This document shows positions 50,367 to 59,435 of a DNA stretch of 64,000 bases, piece after piece. The stretch covers positions 115,795-179,794 of the forward strand of contig NZ_KE384055.1 of NCBI RefSeq assembly GCF_000423585.1. The letters are read 5' to 3'. Made by a program: the position numbers and the translations under genes. The notes beneath the pieces were generated by a model. The model had not been told where the DNA came from. It saw only the letters and a program-made list of their open reading frames with translations, and did no database searches. This DNA comes from Salinimicrobium xinjiangense DSM 19287 (GTDB lineage: Bacteria > Bacteroidota > Bacteroidia > Flavobacteriales > Flavobacteriaceae). The number at the start of each line of letters is the position of its first letter. Within the stretch, counting starts at the first letter, position 1.

Positions 50367-52592
50367 CTATGCCGGCGTCTTTTCTTTGCTTAAATATTTA
50401 TTGATCTTCTGAAAGAATTCCTCGGTTTTATAAGGCTTTGGGATGATATCATTAAAGCCATTCAAATAGAATTCATCAAGACTTTCCTCCAAAGTAACAG
50501 CTGTTAAGGCAATTATCGGGATGGTTTCATTGAACTTTCTGATTTCCCGGGTGGCCTCGATCCCACTGATTCCCGGCATATGAATATCCATTAGGATCAG
50601 GTCGAAATCATTATTCTTCACCTTAGATATAGCAATGGTCCCATTATCGGCTACATCACAAATCACCTGATTCTTTTCAAGGATCTTACGGGTGATCATC
50701 TGGTTGATCTTATTATCTTCGACAATAAGGATCTTCTTATTGTGCATAATATCATTGGAAAGAGGTTCCGGTATATCATTGCTGCCTGCCTCTTTTGGAG
50801 CTGCGGGTTCTACAGCTTCAAAATTCAATTCAAAATAGAATAAGGAACCTTCTCCCAACTCACTTTCAAGATGAATTTCACTCTCCATAAGGTTAAGAAG
50901 GTTCTTAACAATTGATAATCCAAGACCGGTACCGCCGAATTTTCTGTTGATTTGCAGGGAACCCTGGGTAAAGTTCTCAAAAATGGCCTTTTGTTTCTCC
51001 TTGCTTATCCCTTCTCCGTTGTCCTGTACTTCAAATCGGAGTAATACCCTGGCGTCGGTCTGATTTAATTTTTTTACCCTTACCCAGATATCTCCGTTCT
51101 CAGTGAATTTAATGGAATTACCAATCAAATTGATAAGGATCTGGGAGATCTTTAACGGGTCTCCTTTCAGTTTCCTCGGAATATCTGCATCGAATTCCAG
51201 GTGTAATTTTGTTTTCTTGTCTTCAGCCGAATTCTTTAAAGCAACCAGTACGTCTGTGATCCTTTTCTTAAGATTAAAGGAGCTTTCCAGCATCTCAACC
51301 TTTTTTGCTTCAAGTTTGTTGAGGTCAAGGATGTTATTGATAAGGGACAACAAATATTCTCCCGAGAATTTTAAGGAATTCAAATGTTCTTTTTGGTTTT
51401 CTGTCGGGCTTTCCTCGAGCAGCAGGTGGGTGAGACCCGTTACCGCATATAAAGGAGTCCGCAGTTCATGTGTGATGGTAGAAAGGAACTGCGCCTTTGC
51501 CAAAGAAGCCTTTTCGGCATTTTCTTTAGCAGTGACCAGTTCAGAATTCTTTTTCTGTAAAAGATCATTCGCGCGGGCACGCAGATTGTTGTTCTTATAA
51601 AGGGATAACGTGAGCAGCGAAAGAATAGTTATAAGCGCCACACTTAGAATAGTAGTAAGTTTATTTACTTTTAGCGTCCTTTCATTCTCTGCCTGTTTTT
51701 TTGTCAACTCATTGATATTGCTTTTCATGGCGTCAAGACCGTACCGCGCATCAGCATCAGATGCTATTGCTTCCTTGTTCAGATTATACAGGGAATCCCG
51801 CATCTGGTTGTTGGTCCTGAGAAGAGCCAGAGCATCAGCATAATTTCCGGATTCTTCTTCAATGCGGCTCTGGATAAGGATGGTGTGCTGTATCATTCCG
51901 CCAAAGTCATTCCTTTGGGCGATTTCCAGGCTCTTTTCTGCTTCTGCCATAGCCCTGTCCAGATTTCCGACAGAGAGATTTGCCCTGGCCTTATAGAAAT
52001 GTACCCGCCCTACTTCGTAAGCATTGGTGCTGGTTCTTAATTTTTCCTGGGCGGAGTTAAAAAGGGTTAAAGCAGCAAGAGGCCGTTGTGAGGTATTCAG
52101 ATAAAGTATTCCACGGTTCAGGTCCACAGTACCCTGTCCCTCAATATCTCCTAATTTCTTGTAAAGGGTTTCAGATAGATCAAAATATTCTGTAGCTTTT
52201 TCAAAAACCTTCTTTGCAGTAAAGATCTTTCCGAAGTTGAGATAGCTATAGGCAAGACCGGCTTCGTCATTAATTTCACGCTGAATGGATATGGCGCGTA
52301 GCAGCTCTGTCGATGCCTTATCATGCTCGTGTCGAACATAATATAATTGTGCCATTATGCTGCTGGAAAGGGCTATAAGCCGCGGATGATTGATCGTGCG
52401 GGCCAATTCGAGAGCAGTATTAAGCTCGCGCAGGGCCTGATCAAAGTGAACACTGTTTATAGACTCTTCTGCGTCTTCCAACAGCTGTTCAATAGTGGCA
52501 TTGATTTCGTCAGTTTCCTGTAGGTTCTTCCCCTGGGCGTGGGAAAAGGAAAATATGAGAAATGCCACCATTAAAAGACTAAAGTTCTTCAT
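50367..52592 (-). CDS. TPR-containing hybrid sensor histidine kinase/response regulator
   Basis: This 741-residue protein has a signal peptide (1-19), a periplasmic tetratricopeptide region (about 35-270), one membrane helix (about 313-333) and a short coiled coil. The HisKA domain has the phospho-acceptor H375 (STITHELRTP), and the HATPase has the N-box NLIGNSIKFTENG with N492, DNGEGI and GGTGLGLSI. A receiver domain (about 619-735) has the ED pair in IVEDNK and the phosphorylated D669 (LMDIHMPG), with K719 in the KPY segment. It senses an unknown envelope signal. With no output domain it must pass phosphate to another protein. Confidence 0.95.
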   Translation of the reverse strand: MKNFSLLMVAFLIFSFSHAQGKNLQETDEINATIEQLLEDAEESINSVHFDQALRELNTALELARTINHPRLIALSSSIMAQLYYVRHEHDKASTELLRAISIQREINDEAGLAYSYLNFGKIFTAKKVFEKATEYFDLSETLYKKLGDIEGQGTVDLNRGILYLNTSQRPLAALTLFNSAQEKLRTSTNAYEVGRVHFYKARANLSVGNLDRAMAEAEKSLEIAQRNDFGGMIQHTILIQSRIEEESGNYADALALLRTNNQMRDSLYNLNKEAIASDADARYGLDAMKSNINELTKKQAENERTLKVNKLTTILSVALITILSLLTLSLYKNNNLRARANDLLQKKNSELVTAKENAEKASLAKAQFLSTITHELRTPLYAVTGLTHLLLEESPTENQKEHLNSLKFSGEYLLSLINNILDLNKLEAKKVEMLESSFNLKKRITDVLVALKNSAEDKKTKLHLEFDADIPRKLKGDPLKISQILINLIGNSIKFTENGDIWVRVKKLNQTDARVLLRFEVQDNGEGISKEKQKAIFENFTQGSLQINRKFGGTGLGLSIVKNLLNLMESEIHLESELGEGSLFYFELNFEAVEPAAPKEAGSNDIPEPLSNDIMHNKKILIVEDNKINQMITRKILEKNQVICDVADNGTIAISKVKNNDFDLILMDIHMPGISGIEATREIRKFNETIPIIALTAVTLEESLDEFYLNGFNDIIPKPYKTEEFFQKINKYLSKEKTPA

Positions 52593-52622
52593 TTGGGACG
52601 TAAATAACTTGGCTAAATATAA

Positions 52623-53657
52623 TTATTTAATTGATACGTGGGAAATTAAATCAATAAGTCGGCTCGAATATCCTATTTCATTATCGTACCATCCAATAAT
52701 TTTGACCAGGTTATCACCTACCACAGAAGTCATTTGTGCATCAAAAATACAGGAATGGCAATTGCCCATAATATCGATGGAAACTATAGGATCTTCTGTG
52801 TACTCAAGAATATTTTTCAGCGAACCTGCCGCTGCTTCTTTAAAAGCCGAGTTCAAGGCTTCAATACTTGTAGAACGTTCCACATGAAGGGTCATATCTG
52901 TAAGGCTTCCGTTTGGGACGGGAACTCTTATTCCGCATCCACCTATGACGTCACTCAGTTCGGGAAAAATACGGGTAAGTGCTTTGGCAGCACCGGTGGT
53001 AGTTGGAACAATAGACTGCCCCGCCGCCCGGGCTCTGCGCAGATCCTTGTGGGGCTGGTCATGCAGACTTTGGTCTGTGGTGTAGGAATGTACAGTGGTG
53101 ATGTAGGCTTGCCTGACTGTGGCCAGTTCATGTACTACTTTCAGCATTGGCGCCGCATTATTAGTAGTGCAGGAGGCATTGGAGATAATATCCTCAGTAC
53201 CGTCAAGAATGTCCTCATTCACCCCAAACACTACCATTTTTATGGAGTCATCCTGGGGAGGGACACTTAAAATCACCTTTTTGACACCCTGCTGTAAATG
53301 CGGTTGCAGCTCTTTCCGGGTTTTAAATTTTCCCGTACTTTCTACAACTATTTCGACATTATAGCTCGTCCACCCGAGTTTTGAGGGATCGGGTTCATTA
53401 AGAACGGGAAAATGCCTGCCGTCTACGATTATCGCATTACCCTGTGAGATGATCTCTCTCCTTAAGACTCCGTGAATGCTATCGTATTTGAGCAAATGCG
53501 CCAGCGTGGCTGCAGGTGCAATGTCGTTTATAGCTGCTACTTCCAGCCGTGGGTGATCCAGCAGCAGCCTAAAAAGGTTTCGGCCTATCCGGCCGAATCC
53601 ATTGATCCCAATCCGGATCTTTTTCTTGTTTGCTGCGGAATTATATTCTTCCCGCAT
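52623..53657 (-). CDS. gap: Glyceraldehyde-3-phosphate dehydrogenase
   Basis: This 344-residue enzyme has the INGFGRIGR NAD motif (18-26), D45 after the second strand suggesting NAD preference, and NASCTTNN with the catalytic C163. H190 lies in TTVHSYT, and GWYDNEIGYSSRL is at the C-terminus. A basic N-terminal extension of about 12 residues ([13 protein letters not shown]) precedes the core. Its start codon shares one base with the lipA stop (TAATG), so the two are translationally coupled, an unusual partnership of glycolysis and lipoate synthesis. Organisms of this kind often have a second gap gene, so this may be a special-purpose copy. Confidence 0.93.
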   Translation of the reverse strand: MREEYNSAANKKKIRIGINGFGRIGRNLFRLLLDHPRLEVAAINDIAPAATLAHLLKYDSIHGVLRREIISQGNAIIVDGRHFPVLNEPDPSKLGWTSYNVEIVVESTGKFKTRKELQPHLQQGVKKVILSVPPQDDSIKMVVFGVNEDILDGTEDIISNASCTTNNAAPMLKVVHELATVRQAYITTVHSYTTDQSLHDQPHKDLRRARAAGQSIVPTTTGAAKALTRIFPELSDVIGGCGIRVPVPNGSLTDMTLHVERSTSIEALNSAFKEAAAGSLKNILEYTEDPIVSIDIMGNCHSCIFDAQMTSVVGDNLVKIIGWYDNEIGYSSRLIDLISHVSIK

Positions 53658-54526
53658 TAGGTGAGGTGTTTTTGAGCTTTATAAGATGATCTTACCAGGG
53701 CCCCGCTTTCCACATGCCTGAAGCCGAGTTCAAGACCTATTGTCTCATATTTTTTAAACTGCTCCGGTGTAATGAATTCATGCACGGGTAAATGTTGCTT
53801 TGTTGGCTGTAAGTACTGGCCTATAGTAACAATATCCAGATCTACTTCTCTAAGATCCTTTAATGTTTGGATCACTTCATCTTCTTTCTCTCCCAACCCA
53901 AGCATCACTCCGGACTTTGTTCTTTTGATCCCCTGTTGTTTCAGGTATCTAAGCACCTCCAAACTACGCTCGTATTTCGCCTGAATTCTCACTTCCCGCG
54001 TCAGCCTTTTTACCGTCTCCATATTGTGTGACACAATTTCGGGATTTACCTCTATGATGCGGTTAATATTTCGTTCTACCCCTTGAAAGTCGGGGATAAG
54101 AGTTTCCAGCGTGGTTTCAGGATTCATCCGGCGAATGGCTTTCACAGTTTCAGCCCAGATAATAGAACCCATATCCTTAAGATCGTCACGGTCCACACTA
54201 GTGATAACCGCATGTTTGATCTTCATTAGTTTTATTGAACGGGCCACTTTTTCCGGCTCATCCCAATCTACGGTTTCGGGCCTTCCCGTCTTTACACCGC
54301 AGAATCCGCAGGAACGGGTGCAGATGTTCCCAAGGATCATAAAGGTCGCAGTACCTTCTCCCCAGCATTCTCCCATGTTGGGACAGCTTCCGGAGGTGCA
54401 GATCGTATGCAGATTATATTTATCCACCACTCCCCGTAATTCTGTGTATTTCTTTCCTGTGGGCAGTTTAACCCGAAGCCACTTGGGTTTAGGTGTTCTT
54501 TGTGTAGGGATTTGCTGTGTTTCCAT
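53657..54526 (-). CDS. lipA: Lipoyl synthase
   Basis: From the ATG at 54526 the protein has 289 residues. A TTG nine bases earlier is not needed, and it lies inside the -7 promoter box. Both iron-sulfur clusters are encoded: [12 protein letters not shown] (C43, C48, C54) for the auxiliary cluster and CTRSCGFC (C69, C73, C76) for the radical-SAM cluster. The C-terminal RSSYKA segment supplies the serine ligand of the auxiliary cluster. It inserts sulfur into protein-bound octanoyl groups. The gene is followed by gap with a 1-base overlap. Confidence 0.96.
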   Translation of the reverse strand: METQQIPTQRTPKPKWLRVKLPTGKKYTELRGVVDKYNLHTICTSGSCPNMGECWGEGTATFMILGNICTRSCGFCGVKTGRPETVDWDEPEKVARSIKLMKIKHAVITSVDRDDLKDMGSIIWAETVKAIRRMNPETTLETLIPDFQGVERNINRIIEVNPEIVSHNMETVKRLTREVRIQAKYERSLEVLRYLKQQGIKRTKSGVMLGLGEKEDEVIQTLKDLREVDLDIVTIGQYLQPTKQHLPVHEFITPEQFKKYETIGLELGFRHVESGALVRSSYKAQKHLT

Positions 54527-54532
54527 AGCCTG

Positions 54533-54563
54533 CAAAGGTACAATTCCGAAGGGGAAATAACAA
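54533..54563 (-). promoter_or_regulatory. Promoter of lipA-gap
   Basis: On the minus strand TTG (54563-54561) is followed after 20 bases by TACCTTTG (54540-54533), with the ATG of lipA 6 bases further on. Spacing and sequence repeat the wza promoter exactly, and the transcript would be nearly leaderless. Confidence 0.72.
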
Positions 54564-54938
54564 CGTTAAAAATTAGTGATCAGTGTTCAGTGATCAGTGA
54601 TCAGAAAGTGGCAGTGCGCAGTCTTGAGTTGGCAGTGGATTTCAGGAGCTGTTAGCTTTTAGCTATTGGCTATTAGCTCTTAGTGGCTTTTAAGAAGGTT
54701 AATAAAATCGCGTCCCCGGATTCAGGTTAAAATAAAAGTCGGAATTAGAAGTTCGAAGTTTCAATATTAAAGAACCTGCAACCTTAACCTGGAGCCTCTC
54801 TCCTCTAAAAGTAAATTTCCCGCTGATCCCGCAGATCTTCGCAGAGTAAAAAAGGTTAACCCGCAACCCGCAACTCGCATCCCGCAACTCAGGTCAAAAA
54901 CCTGCAACTGAAACCTTGAACCTTGAACCCGAAAACTC
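54564..54938. repeat. Phrase-repeat gap between lipA and the sigma factor
   Basis: There is no gene. Pieces seen: 'gatcagtgttcagtgatcagtg' (54579-54600), 'gcagtgcgcagtcttgagttgg' (54612-54633), 'tgttagcttttagctattgg' (54650-54669), and 'cccgctgatcccgcagatctt' (54819-54839). 'cccgcaacccgcaactcgcatcccgcaac' runs through 54859-54890, and 'gaaaccttgaaccttgaacc' ends the gap (54909-54928). The last two are small tandem arrays of about 8 and 9 bases. Confidence 0.7.
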
Positions 54939-55508
54939 TTAAGATTTTCTCTTTTCAATTACCTCTGCCAGAAGTTTTTTAGCTCTCAAAAGTTTCACTT
55001 TCACGTTGTTCATAGGTTCCTGGAGGTGTGCCGCGATCTCTTTGTAGCTCATTTCTTGAAAATACCTGAGCGTGATCACTTCCTGGTAAGGTTCTTTTAG
55101 TTTTTTGATGTCCCGTAACAACTGGGCCAGGTTCTGTTCTGTGATCAGAGTATCTTCAATAGTGGGGGCATCATCGGGTATCCGGTGTACCCTGTCATCC
55201 TCTTCGTCTGTAGTACGGGAGCGGATGGAAGCTTTTCTTTTCCTTACGAGATCAACATGTATATTCTTGGAAATAGTGATTAGCCAGGTTTTGAAGGTGT
55301 ATTTCGGGTCAAAAGTGTCAATTTTATCGAATGCTCTGGAAAAGGTCTGGATGGTGATGTCCTCGGCATCGTACTCGTTCTGGGTGCGTTTTAGCTGAAA
55401 CCCGTATACTTCATTCCAGAAGCTGTCCAAAAGATAATTGAATGCCGACTGTTTTCCTTTTTTCGCCTTTTCAATTTGCTGCTGAAGTAGATTGGGTTCT
55501 ATTTCCAA
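54939..55508 (-). CDS. RNA polymerase sigma-70 family factor (ECF-like)
   Basis: The 189-residue protein has region 2 (AFNYLLDSFWNEVYGF to EDITIQTFSRAFDKIDTFDPKYTFKTWLITISKN), an unusually charged linker (KASIRSRTTDEEDDRVHR), and region 4 with YQEVITLRYFQEMSYKEIAAHL and NNVKVKLLRAKKLL as the DNA-recognition helix. No anti-sigma gene is adjacent. Its start overlaps the GT2 gene by 10 bases, so the two are co-translated, and the factor may control envelope functions. The order is small membrane protein, GT2, sigma factor. Confidence 0.92.
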   Translation of the reverse strand: MEIEPNLLQQQIEKAKKGKQSAFNYLLDSFWNEVYGFQLKRTQNEYDAEDITIQTFSRAFDKIDTFDPKYTFKTWLITISKNIHVDLVRKRKASIRSRTTDEEDDRVHRIPDDAPTIEDTLITEQNLAQLLRDIKKLKEPYQEVITLRYFQEMSYKEIAAHLQEPMNNVKVKLLRAKKLLAEVIEKRKS

Positions 55509-56599
55509 TGAGTGGGTTTTGAAATAAGGTTAGCTATAAAGATACCTAATTGCGCCCAAATTAAAAACAGTTCGAGGAACGGAAATATCCAAAAAAGGTC
55601 TGTTTCCCCGAATTTTTTACCTGACTGGTAAAAGACTGTTCCCTGTACGATCCATCGAACAGCCAGAAATATTAAAGCTGCCTGCCAAAAAGAACTGAAT
55701 AAGAGAACGAAGAAAAACAACCAGAAGAGGAGCTGAGAGAGGTAAAAAAGTCCGAGCATTAACTGGTGTTCCTTGCGATAATGCCCGGCAATGGAAACGT
55801 GTCTTCTCTTTTGTCTCCACCAGGACTTAAGATCCTCCTTTGGTACACTACGGGTGATCCCGTTTGGAGAAATACACAGGGCTGTATTGAACTTATTTGC
55901 AGCCCGGTTCACAAAAAGATCATCGTCGCCTGACTTTACGTGCAGGTGTGTGGCAAAACCATTCTGCGCATAAAATTCTTCGGAGGTGTAAGCTAAATTC
56001 CGGCCTACGCCCATATATGGTTTTCCCCAGCTGGCATAGGAAAAATATTGTATTGCCGTAAAAAGAGTTTCAAACCGTATGAGCTTATTTAAAAGGGAGC
56101 GGGTGTTGATCAAATATCCGCCATAGCCCAGAACAATGCTCTTCTGGTCCTCAAAATGCTCACTCATTTCTTTAAGCCATTGGTCTGTCTCCGGTCTGCA
56201 ATCGGCATCAGTAAATAAAAGAAAGGGCTTTTTTGCCTTTTTGATCCCGAGAGTTAAAGCATATTTTTTATTAGCCCAGAAAGCCTCGTTATTTTGCACA
56301 TTAACGATCTTAACCCTGTTATCCATCATCTCAAATTCCTCCATTACCTCCAGCGTTTCATCTATAGAAGCATCATTGATCACCACCACCTCGAAATTAG
56401 GATGATCCTGAGCTAAAATAAGCGGGAGAAAATTCCTGAGATTTTCTGCTTCATTTTTTGCACAGATAATTACTGAAACCGGAAGGTTTTTTTGTGTGGG
56501 ATTTTGAATTGTGCGGGCAAAAGCAAACTTAAAGAAGCCCAGATAATATAACAGGTTGATAAGGCCAATGAGAACAAAGGCTATTAGGATGGTTAGCAT
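55499..56599 (-). CDS. Membrane-anchored family 2 glycosyltransferase
   Basis: The 366-residue protein has one N-terminal membrane helix (about 4-24), a GT2 catalytic domain and two or three C-terminal helices. Signatures are PVSVIICAKNEAENL, VINDASIDETLEVMEE, TDADCRPETDQWL with the metal-binding Asp pair, GVGRNLAYTSEEFY, and KSWWRQKRRHVSIAGHYR near the interface, which recalls QxxRW processive enzymes. It probably acts on a membrane lipid or polysaccharide at the cytoplasmic face. It overlaps the sigma-factor gene by 10 bases. Confidence 0.88.
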   Translation of the reverse strand: MLTILIAFVLIGLINLLYYLGFFKFAFARTIQNPTQKNLPVSVIICAKNEAENLRNFLPLILAQDHPNFEVVVINDASIDETLEVMEEFEMMDNRVKIVNVQNNEAFWANKKYALTLGIKKAKKPFLLFTDADCRPETDQWLKEMSEHFEDQKSIVLGYGGYLINTRSLLNKLIRFETLFTAIQYFSYASWGKPYMGVGRNLAYTSEEFYAQNGFATHLHVKSGDDDLFVNRAANKFNTALCISPNGITRSVPKEDLKSWWRQKRRHVSIAGHYRKEHQLMLGLFYLSQLLFWLFFFVLLFSSFWQAALIFLAVRWIVQGTVFYQSGKKFGETDLFWIFPFLELFLIWAQLGIFIANLISKPTHWK

Positions 56600-56613
56600 T
56601 TATGTGGCAGGAA

Positions 56614-56820
56614 TTATTTTACCGTTTGAGGTTCGTCGCAATCCCTGGCTTCATCGGGTAATTTTCCGCAGTAACTGCAGGCTTCCCCTTCTTTATTTAG
56701 AAACGGACTCTGACTTGCACAGGTGCCGCTGAACTTCCCATCTTTTTTTCCCCAGATCTTAATGGCGATCCCGGCAAAAGCAAGGGCTAAAAGTACTATG
56801 GTAATTAAAACTAGTTCCAT
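56614..56820 (-). CDS. Small cysteine-bearing membrane protein
   Basis: From the ATG at 56820 (MELVLITIVLLALAFAGIAIKI) the protein has 68 residues: one membrane helix, then KIWGKKDGKFSGTCASQSP and GEACSYCGK, which gives a CxxC pair and further cysteines. A start six codons earlier is possible, but the promoter box at 56836-56843 leaves only a few bases of leader, favouring 56820. It is a common, uncharacterised flavobacterial protein, with a possible redox or metal role. It is the first gene of the unit with GT2 and the sigma factor. Confidence 0.75.
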   Translation of the reverse strand: MELVLITIVLLALAFAGIAIKIWGKKDGKFSGTCASQSPFLNKEGEACSYCGKLPDEARDCDEPQTVK

Positions 56821-56835
56821 ACTCAAAATTTTCTG

Positions 56836-56843
56836 CAAAAATA
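56836..56843 (-). promoter_or_regulatory. TAnnTTTG element for the GT2-sigma unit
   Basis: TATTTTTG on the minus strand matches the -7 consensus and is 15 bases upstream of the ATG at 56820. No -33 TTG is clear at the expected spacing. Confidence 0.5.
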
Positions 56844-56985
56844 AACAATAAAGTACAGTCTATGAAGGGAATGAAAGAGTTTATTATAGGAGTGTGTTTA
56901 CATTTTAACTAAAATTTAATTCCGATGAATATGTAGTGGAATTATTACCTGATAACTTGCAGTTAACGCTATAAAATTAATAAAA

Positions 56986-57594
56986 ATGAAAACCAGGACC
57001 TTAAGAATTTTAATAATTTTTCTTACTGCAGGTTTTTTCTCCTGCCAGGATCGGGACAAAAATACCTCTGAAAACGTGGAAATCATTCCTGCCGAAGAGA
57101 AAAAGGATGAGCTTCGGGAAGATGATGCCCCTATGGAAAGAAGCCGGATCCTTGCCCGCATGAGGGAGGAAGGAGAATTGAGCAGGTTCACGGAAGAAAT
57201 GCAAAAATCGGGGCTCGAAGAAGAATTTGAAGGTAAGGAAGGGCTTTATACTATTTTCGCTCCTTCCAACGCTGCATACGACAGGATTCCTGCTAAAGAG
57301 ATGACTCCGGACAGCAGTTTGGGAACAGATAATTCTAAGGGTGATGACCTGCGCTATTATATGGTTGAAGGTGAAATGACATTAGATTACCTGCGCCAAA
57401 AAATTAATGCTTCCAATAACAACAGGTTTGAATTCAGAACCGCCCTTGGCGAAAAACTTTGGGCAACCGAAAAAGGAGATAAAATCATTCTTACAGATGT
57501 CCTGGGAAATCAGGCTACTATTGTTACCTCAAACATGGAAGACCATTTTGGAGTTTATCATATTATAGATAATACTCTGCATGCTAAAAAATAG
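56986..57594 (+). CDS. Fasciclin-domain lipoprotein
   Basis: This 202-residue protein has a lipoprotein signal peptide (FFSCQD, lipidated Cys near position 20), a charged linker, and one FAS1 domain. That domain shows SRFTEEMQKSGLEEEF, YTIFAPSNAAYDRIP, YYMVEGEMTLDYL and the closing GVYHIIDNTL. FAS1 domains mediate adhesion or bind ligands outside the cell. A second FAS1 lipoprotein gene follows 144 bases downstream, and the two are similar in order and length, so they are probably a divergent duplication. Confidence 0.9.
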   Translation: MKTRTLRILIIFLTAGFFSCQDRDKNTSENVEIIPAEEKKDELREDDAPMERSRILARMREEGELSRFTEEMQKSGLEEEFEGKEGLYTIFAPSNAAYDRIPAKEMTPDSSLGTDNSKGDDLRYYMVEGEMTLDYLRQKINASNNNRFEFRTALGEKLWATEKGDKIILTDVLGNQATIVTSNMEDHFGVYHIIDNTLHAKK

Positions 57595-57738
57595 CGGGAG
57601 AAAGGGAAGGCCTAACTGTAGCCTGTTAATTCTTTAAGAAGGGTTGGCATTTCAAAACCTGATTTTTAACTAAGGATTATAAGTTCTTTTTCGACTTGTC
57701 TTTAGTTTTTTAATAATTTGGTTTTCAAATACTTAAAT

Positions 57739-58359
57739 ATGAAAATTATGAAATTGAATAAGTTGATAATGATGCTCACTTTGGTTTTTATTGCCTTTAC
57801 TGCCTGTAAAGACAAAGAACGTGAAGCTGAGACAATGGAACCTGTACAGGGAGAGAATTTTGAGGACAGACTGGAAAATGCACGTGGTAACAATGACGTG
57901 GTAAATGCCATAGAAAGCAATCCCGAGCTGAGTACTTTTGCTACCGGATTGAATGCCTGGAATGTCCAGGATTCGATTGAGAATGTTGAGGGTGAACTGC
58001 TTGTCTTTGCGCCAACCAACCTGGCTTATAGCGAAGTGAGACAAGTAGAGGGGCAGCCTATGGTTGAAATTGATTCTGAAGCAATAATCTCATATCATGT
58101 TCTTAATACTTCCAGGGATCTGGAAGAGCTGAGAGAGGAAATAAGAAATTCCCGTGATACTGTTGTAGTGCAAACCATGCAGGGCGAAGATCTTAAATTA
58201 ACTCTTGATGGTAATTCTCTTGTATTAACCGGCGCCACGGGAATCTCTGCCCGGGTGACCGATTCTATACAAGCCGAAAACGGGATGGTATACATCATTG
58301 ATAAAGTCCTGTTCCCCAGAGATACAAGTCGGGAGGTAATCATTACCAATGAAGGTTAA
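57739..58359 (+). CDS. Fasciclin-domain lipoprotein, second copy
   Basis: From the ATG at 57739 the protein has 206 residues. It has a lipoprotein signal peptide (IAFTACKD), an acidic linker, and a FAS1 domain with LLVFAPTNLAYSEV, SYHVLNTSRDLEEL, and the final GMVYIIDKVLFP. The domain is more diverged than that of the upstream copy. A TTG start seven codons earlier is less likely. It ends just before a strong bidirectional terminator shared with murB. Confidence 0.87.
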   Translation: MKIMKLNKLIMMLTLVFIAFTACKDKEREAETMEPVQGENFEDRLENARGNNDVVNAIESNPELSTFATGLNAWNVQDSIENVEGELLVFAPTNLAYSEVRQVEGQPMVEIDSEAIISYHVLNTSRDLEELREEIRNSRDTVVVQTMQGEDLKLTLDGNSLVLTGATGISARVTDSIQAENGMVYIIDKVLFPRDTSREVIITNEG

Positions 58360-58377
58360 ATTGCTCAAAGAGTTTTA

Positions 58378-58421
58378 AAAAAAGCTGCTCAAAAATGCCA
58401 TTTTTGAGCAGCTTTTTTTGT
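58378..58421. terminator. Bidirectional terminator between fasciclin gene and murB
   Basis: The arms AAAAAAGCTGCTCAAAAATG and CATTTTTGAGCAGCTTTTTTT form a long near-perfect palindrome with a one-base loop, A-rich on the left and T-rich on the right. It can terminate both converging units: the fasciclin genes from the left and murB from the right. Confidence 0.92.
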
Positions 58422-59435
58422 CTAAAAAATGTTGACTTCCGGTGTGATCGATACATTGAACATATCCGAAACTCTCTCCTGTATTTTTTGGGAGAGTGCC
58501 AGTATCTCCTGCCCTGTGGCATTCCCATAGTTCACCAGCACTAACGCCTGTTTTTCATGCACTCCGGCGTCTCCTTCACGGTATCCTTTTAGTCCGGCGC
58601 GATCTATGAGCCATCCTGCAGGAATCTTCACCCGCTCTTCATCCAGTACGTAAAAAGGCATTTCGGGATATTGTTTCTGAAGATCTGCAAGCTCAGCCGT
58701 AGAGATCACAGGGTTCTTAAAAAAGCTGCCACTGTTTCCCAATTCCTTTGGATTGGGTAATTTGGACTGCCTGATACTGATCACGGCCTCAGAAATGTCT
58801 TTGATCCCCGGATCCTTGATTCCTTTTTCCTCCAGGAAAAGATCTATTGACCCGTAGGAGGTGTTGAGCTTATGATCCCTTTTTGTGAGCCTGAATCTAA
58901 CGCTCAGAATTATGTATCTGCCCTTTGCCTCATTTTTAAAGATGGAATCCCGGTATCCAAAGCGGCAATCTTCCCGGTTAAAAGTTCTAAGTTCTAATGT
59001 CTGAACATCAAGTGCAGTACAGGATTCAAAAGTATCTTTTATTTCCACTCCGTAAGCCCCTATATTCTGAATAGGAGCGGTACCAACATTTCCGGGGATC
59101 AGGGAAAGATTTTCAATTCCGCCAAAGTCCCGTTCAATACAGTACATTACGAATTCATGCCAGTTTTCACCGGCCATTGCCTCCACTACAACTTCATCCT
59201 GATTTTCCTCAATGATCTGCTTCCCTCTTAAATTGATGTGTAATATCGTTTGCTCCACATCTTTGGTAAGTAGCATATTACTGCCGCCACCCAGGATGAA
59301 CAACTCTGAAGCATAGGATTTTTGCAGTACCTCTTTTAAATCCTCTACAGAGGTCACTTCTACCAGCTGCCGGGCCGTAACATCAATGCCGAAGGTATTA
59401 TAAGGTTTTAAAGAAATATGCTGCAGAACTTTCAT
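58422..59435 (-). CDS. murB: UDP-N-acetylenolpyruvoylglucosamine reductase
   Basis: The 337-residue flavoenzyme reduces UDP-GlcNAc-enolpyruvate to UDP-MurNAc in peptidoglycan synthesis. LKPYNTFGIDVTARQLVEV opens the FAD domain, LGGGSNMLL (48-56) is the FAD loop, and PGNVGTAPIQNIGAYGVEI and FGYRDSIFK are conserved. NSGSFFKNP contains the catalytic serine, and the third domain has the extension of type I MurB. It is transcribed as the second gene after an aminotransferase, sharing one base (TAATG) with it. Confidence 0.95.
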   Translation of the reverse strand: MKVLQHISLKPYNTFGIDVTARQLVEVTSVEDLKEVLQKSYASELFILGGGSNMLLTKDVEQTILHINLRGKQIIEENQDEVVVEAMAGENWHEFVMYCIERDFGGIENLSLIPGNVGTAPIQNIGAYGVEIKDTFESCTALDVQTLELRTFNREDCRFGYRDSIFKNEAKGRYIILSVRFRLTKRDHKLNTSYGSIDLFLEEKGIKDPGIKDISEAVISIRQSKLPNPKELGNSGSFFKNPVISTAELADLQKQYPEMPFYVLDEERVKIPAGWLIDRAGLKGYREGDAGVHEKQALVLVNYGNATGQEILALSQKIQERVSDMFNVSITPEVNIF

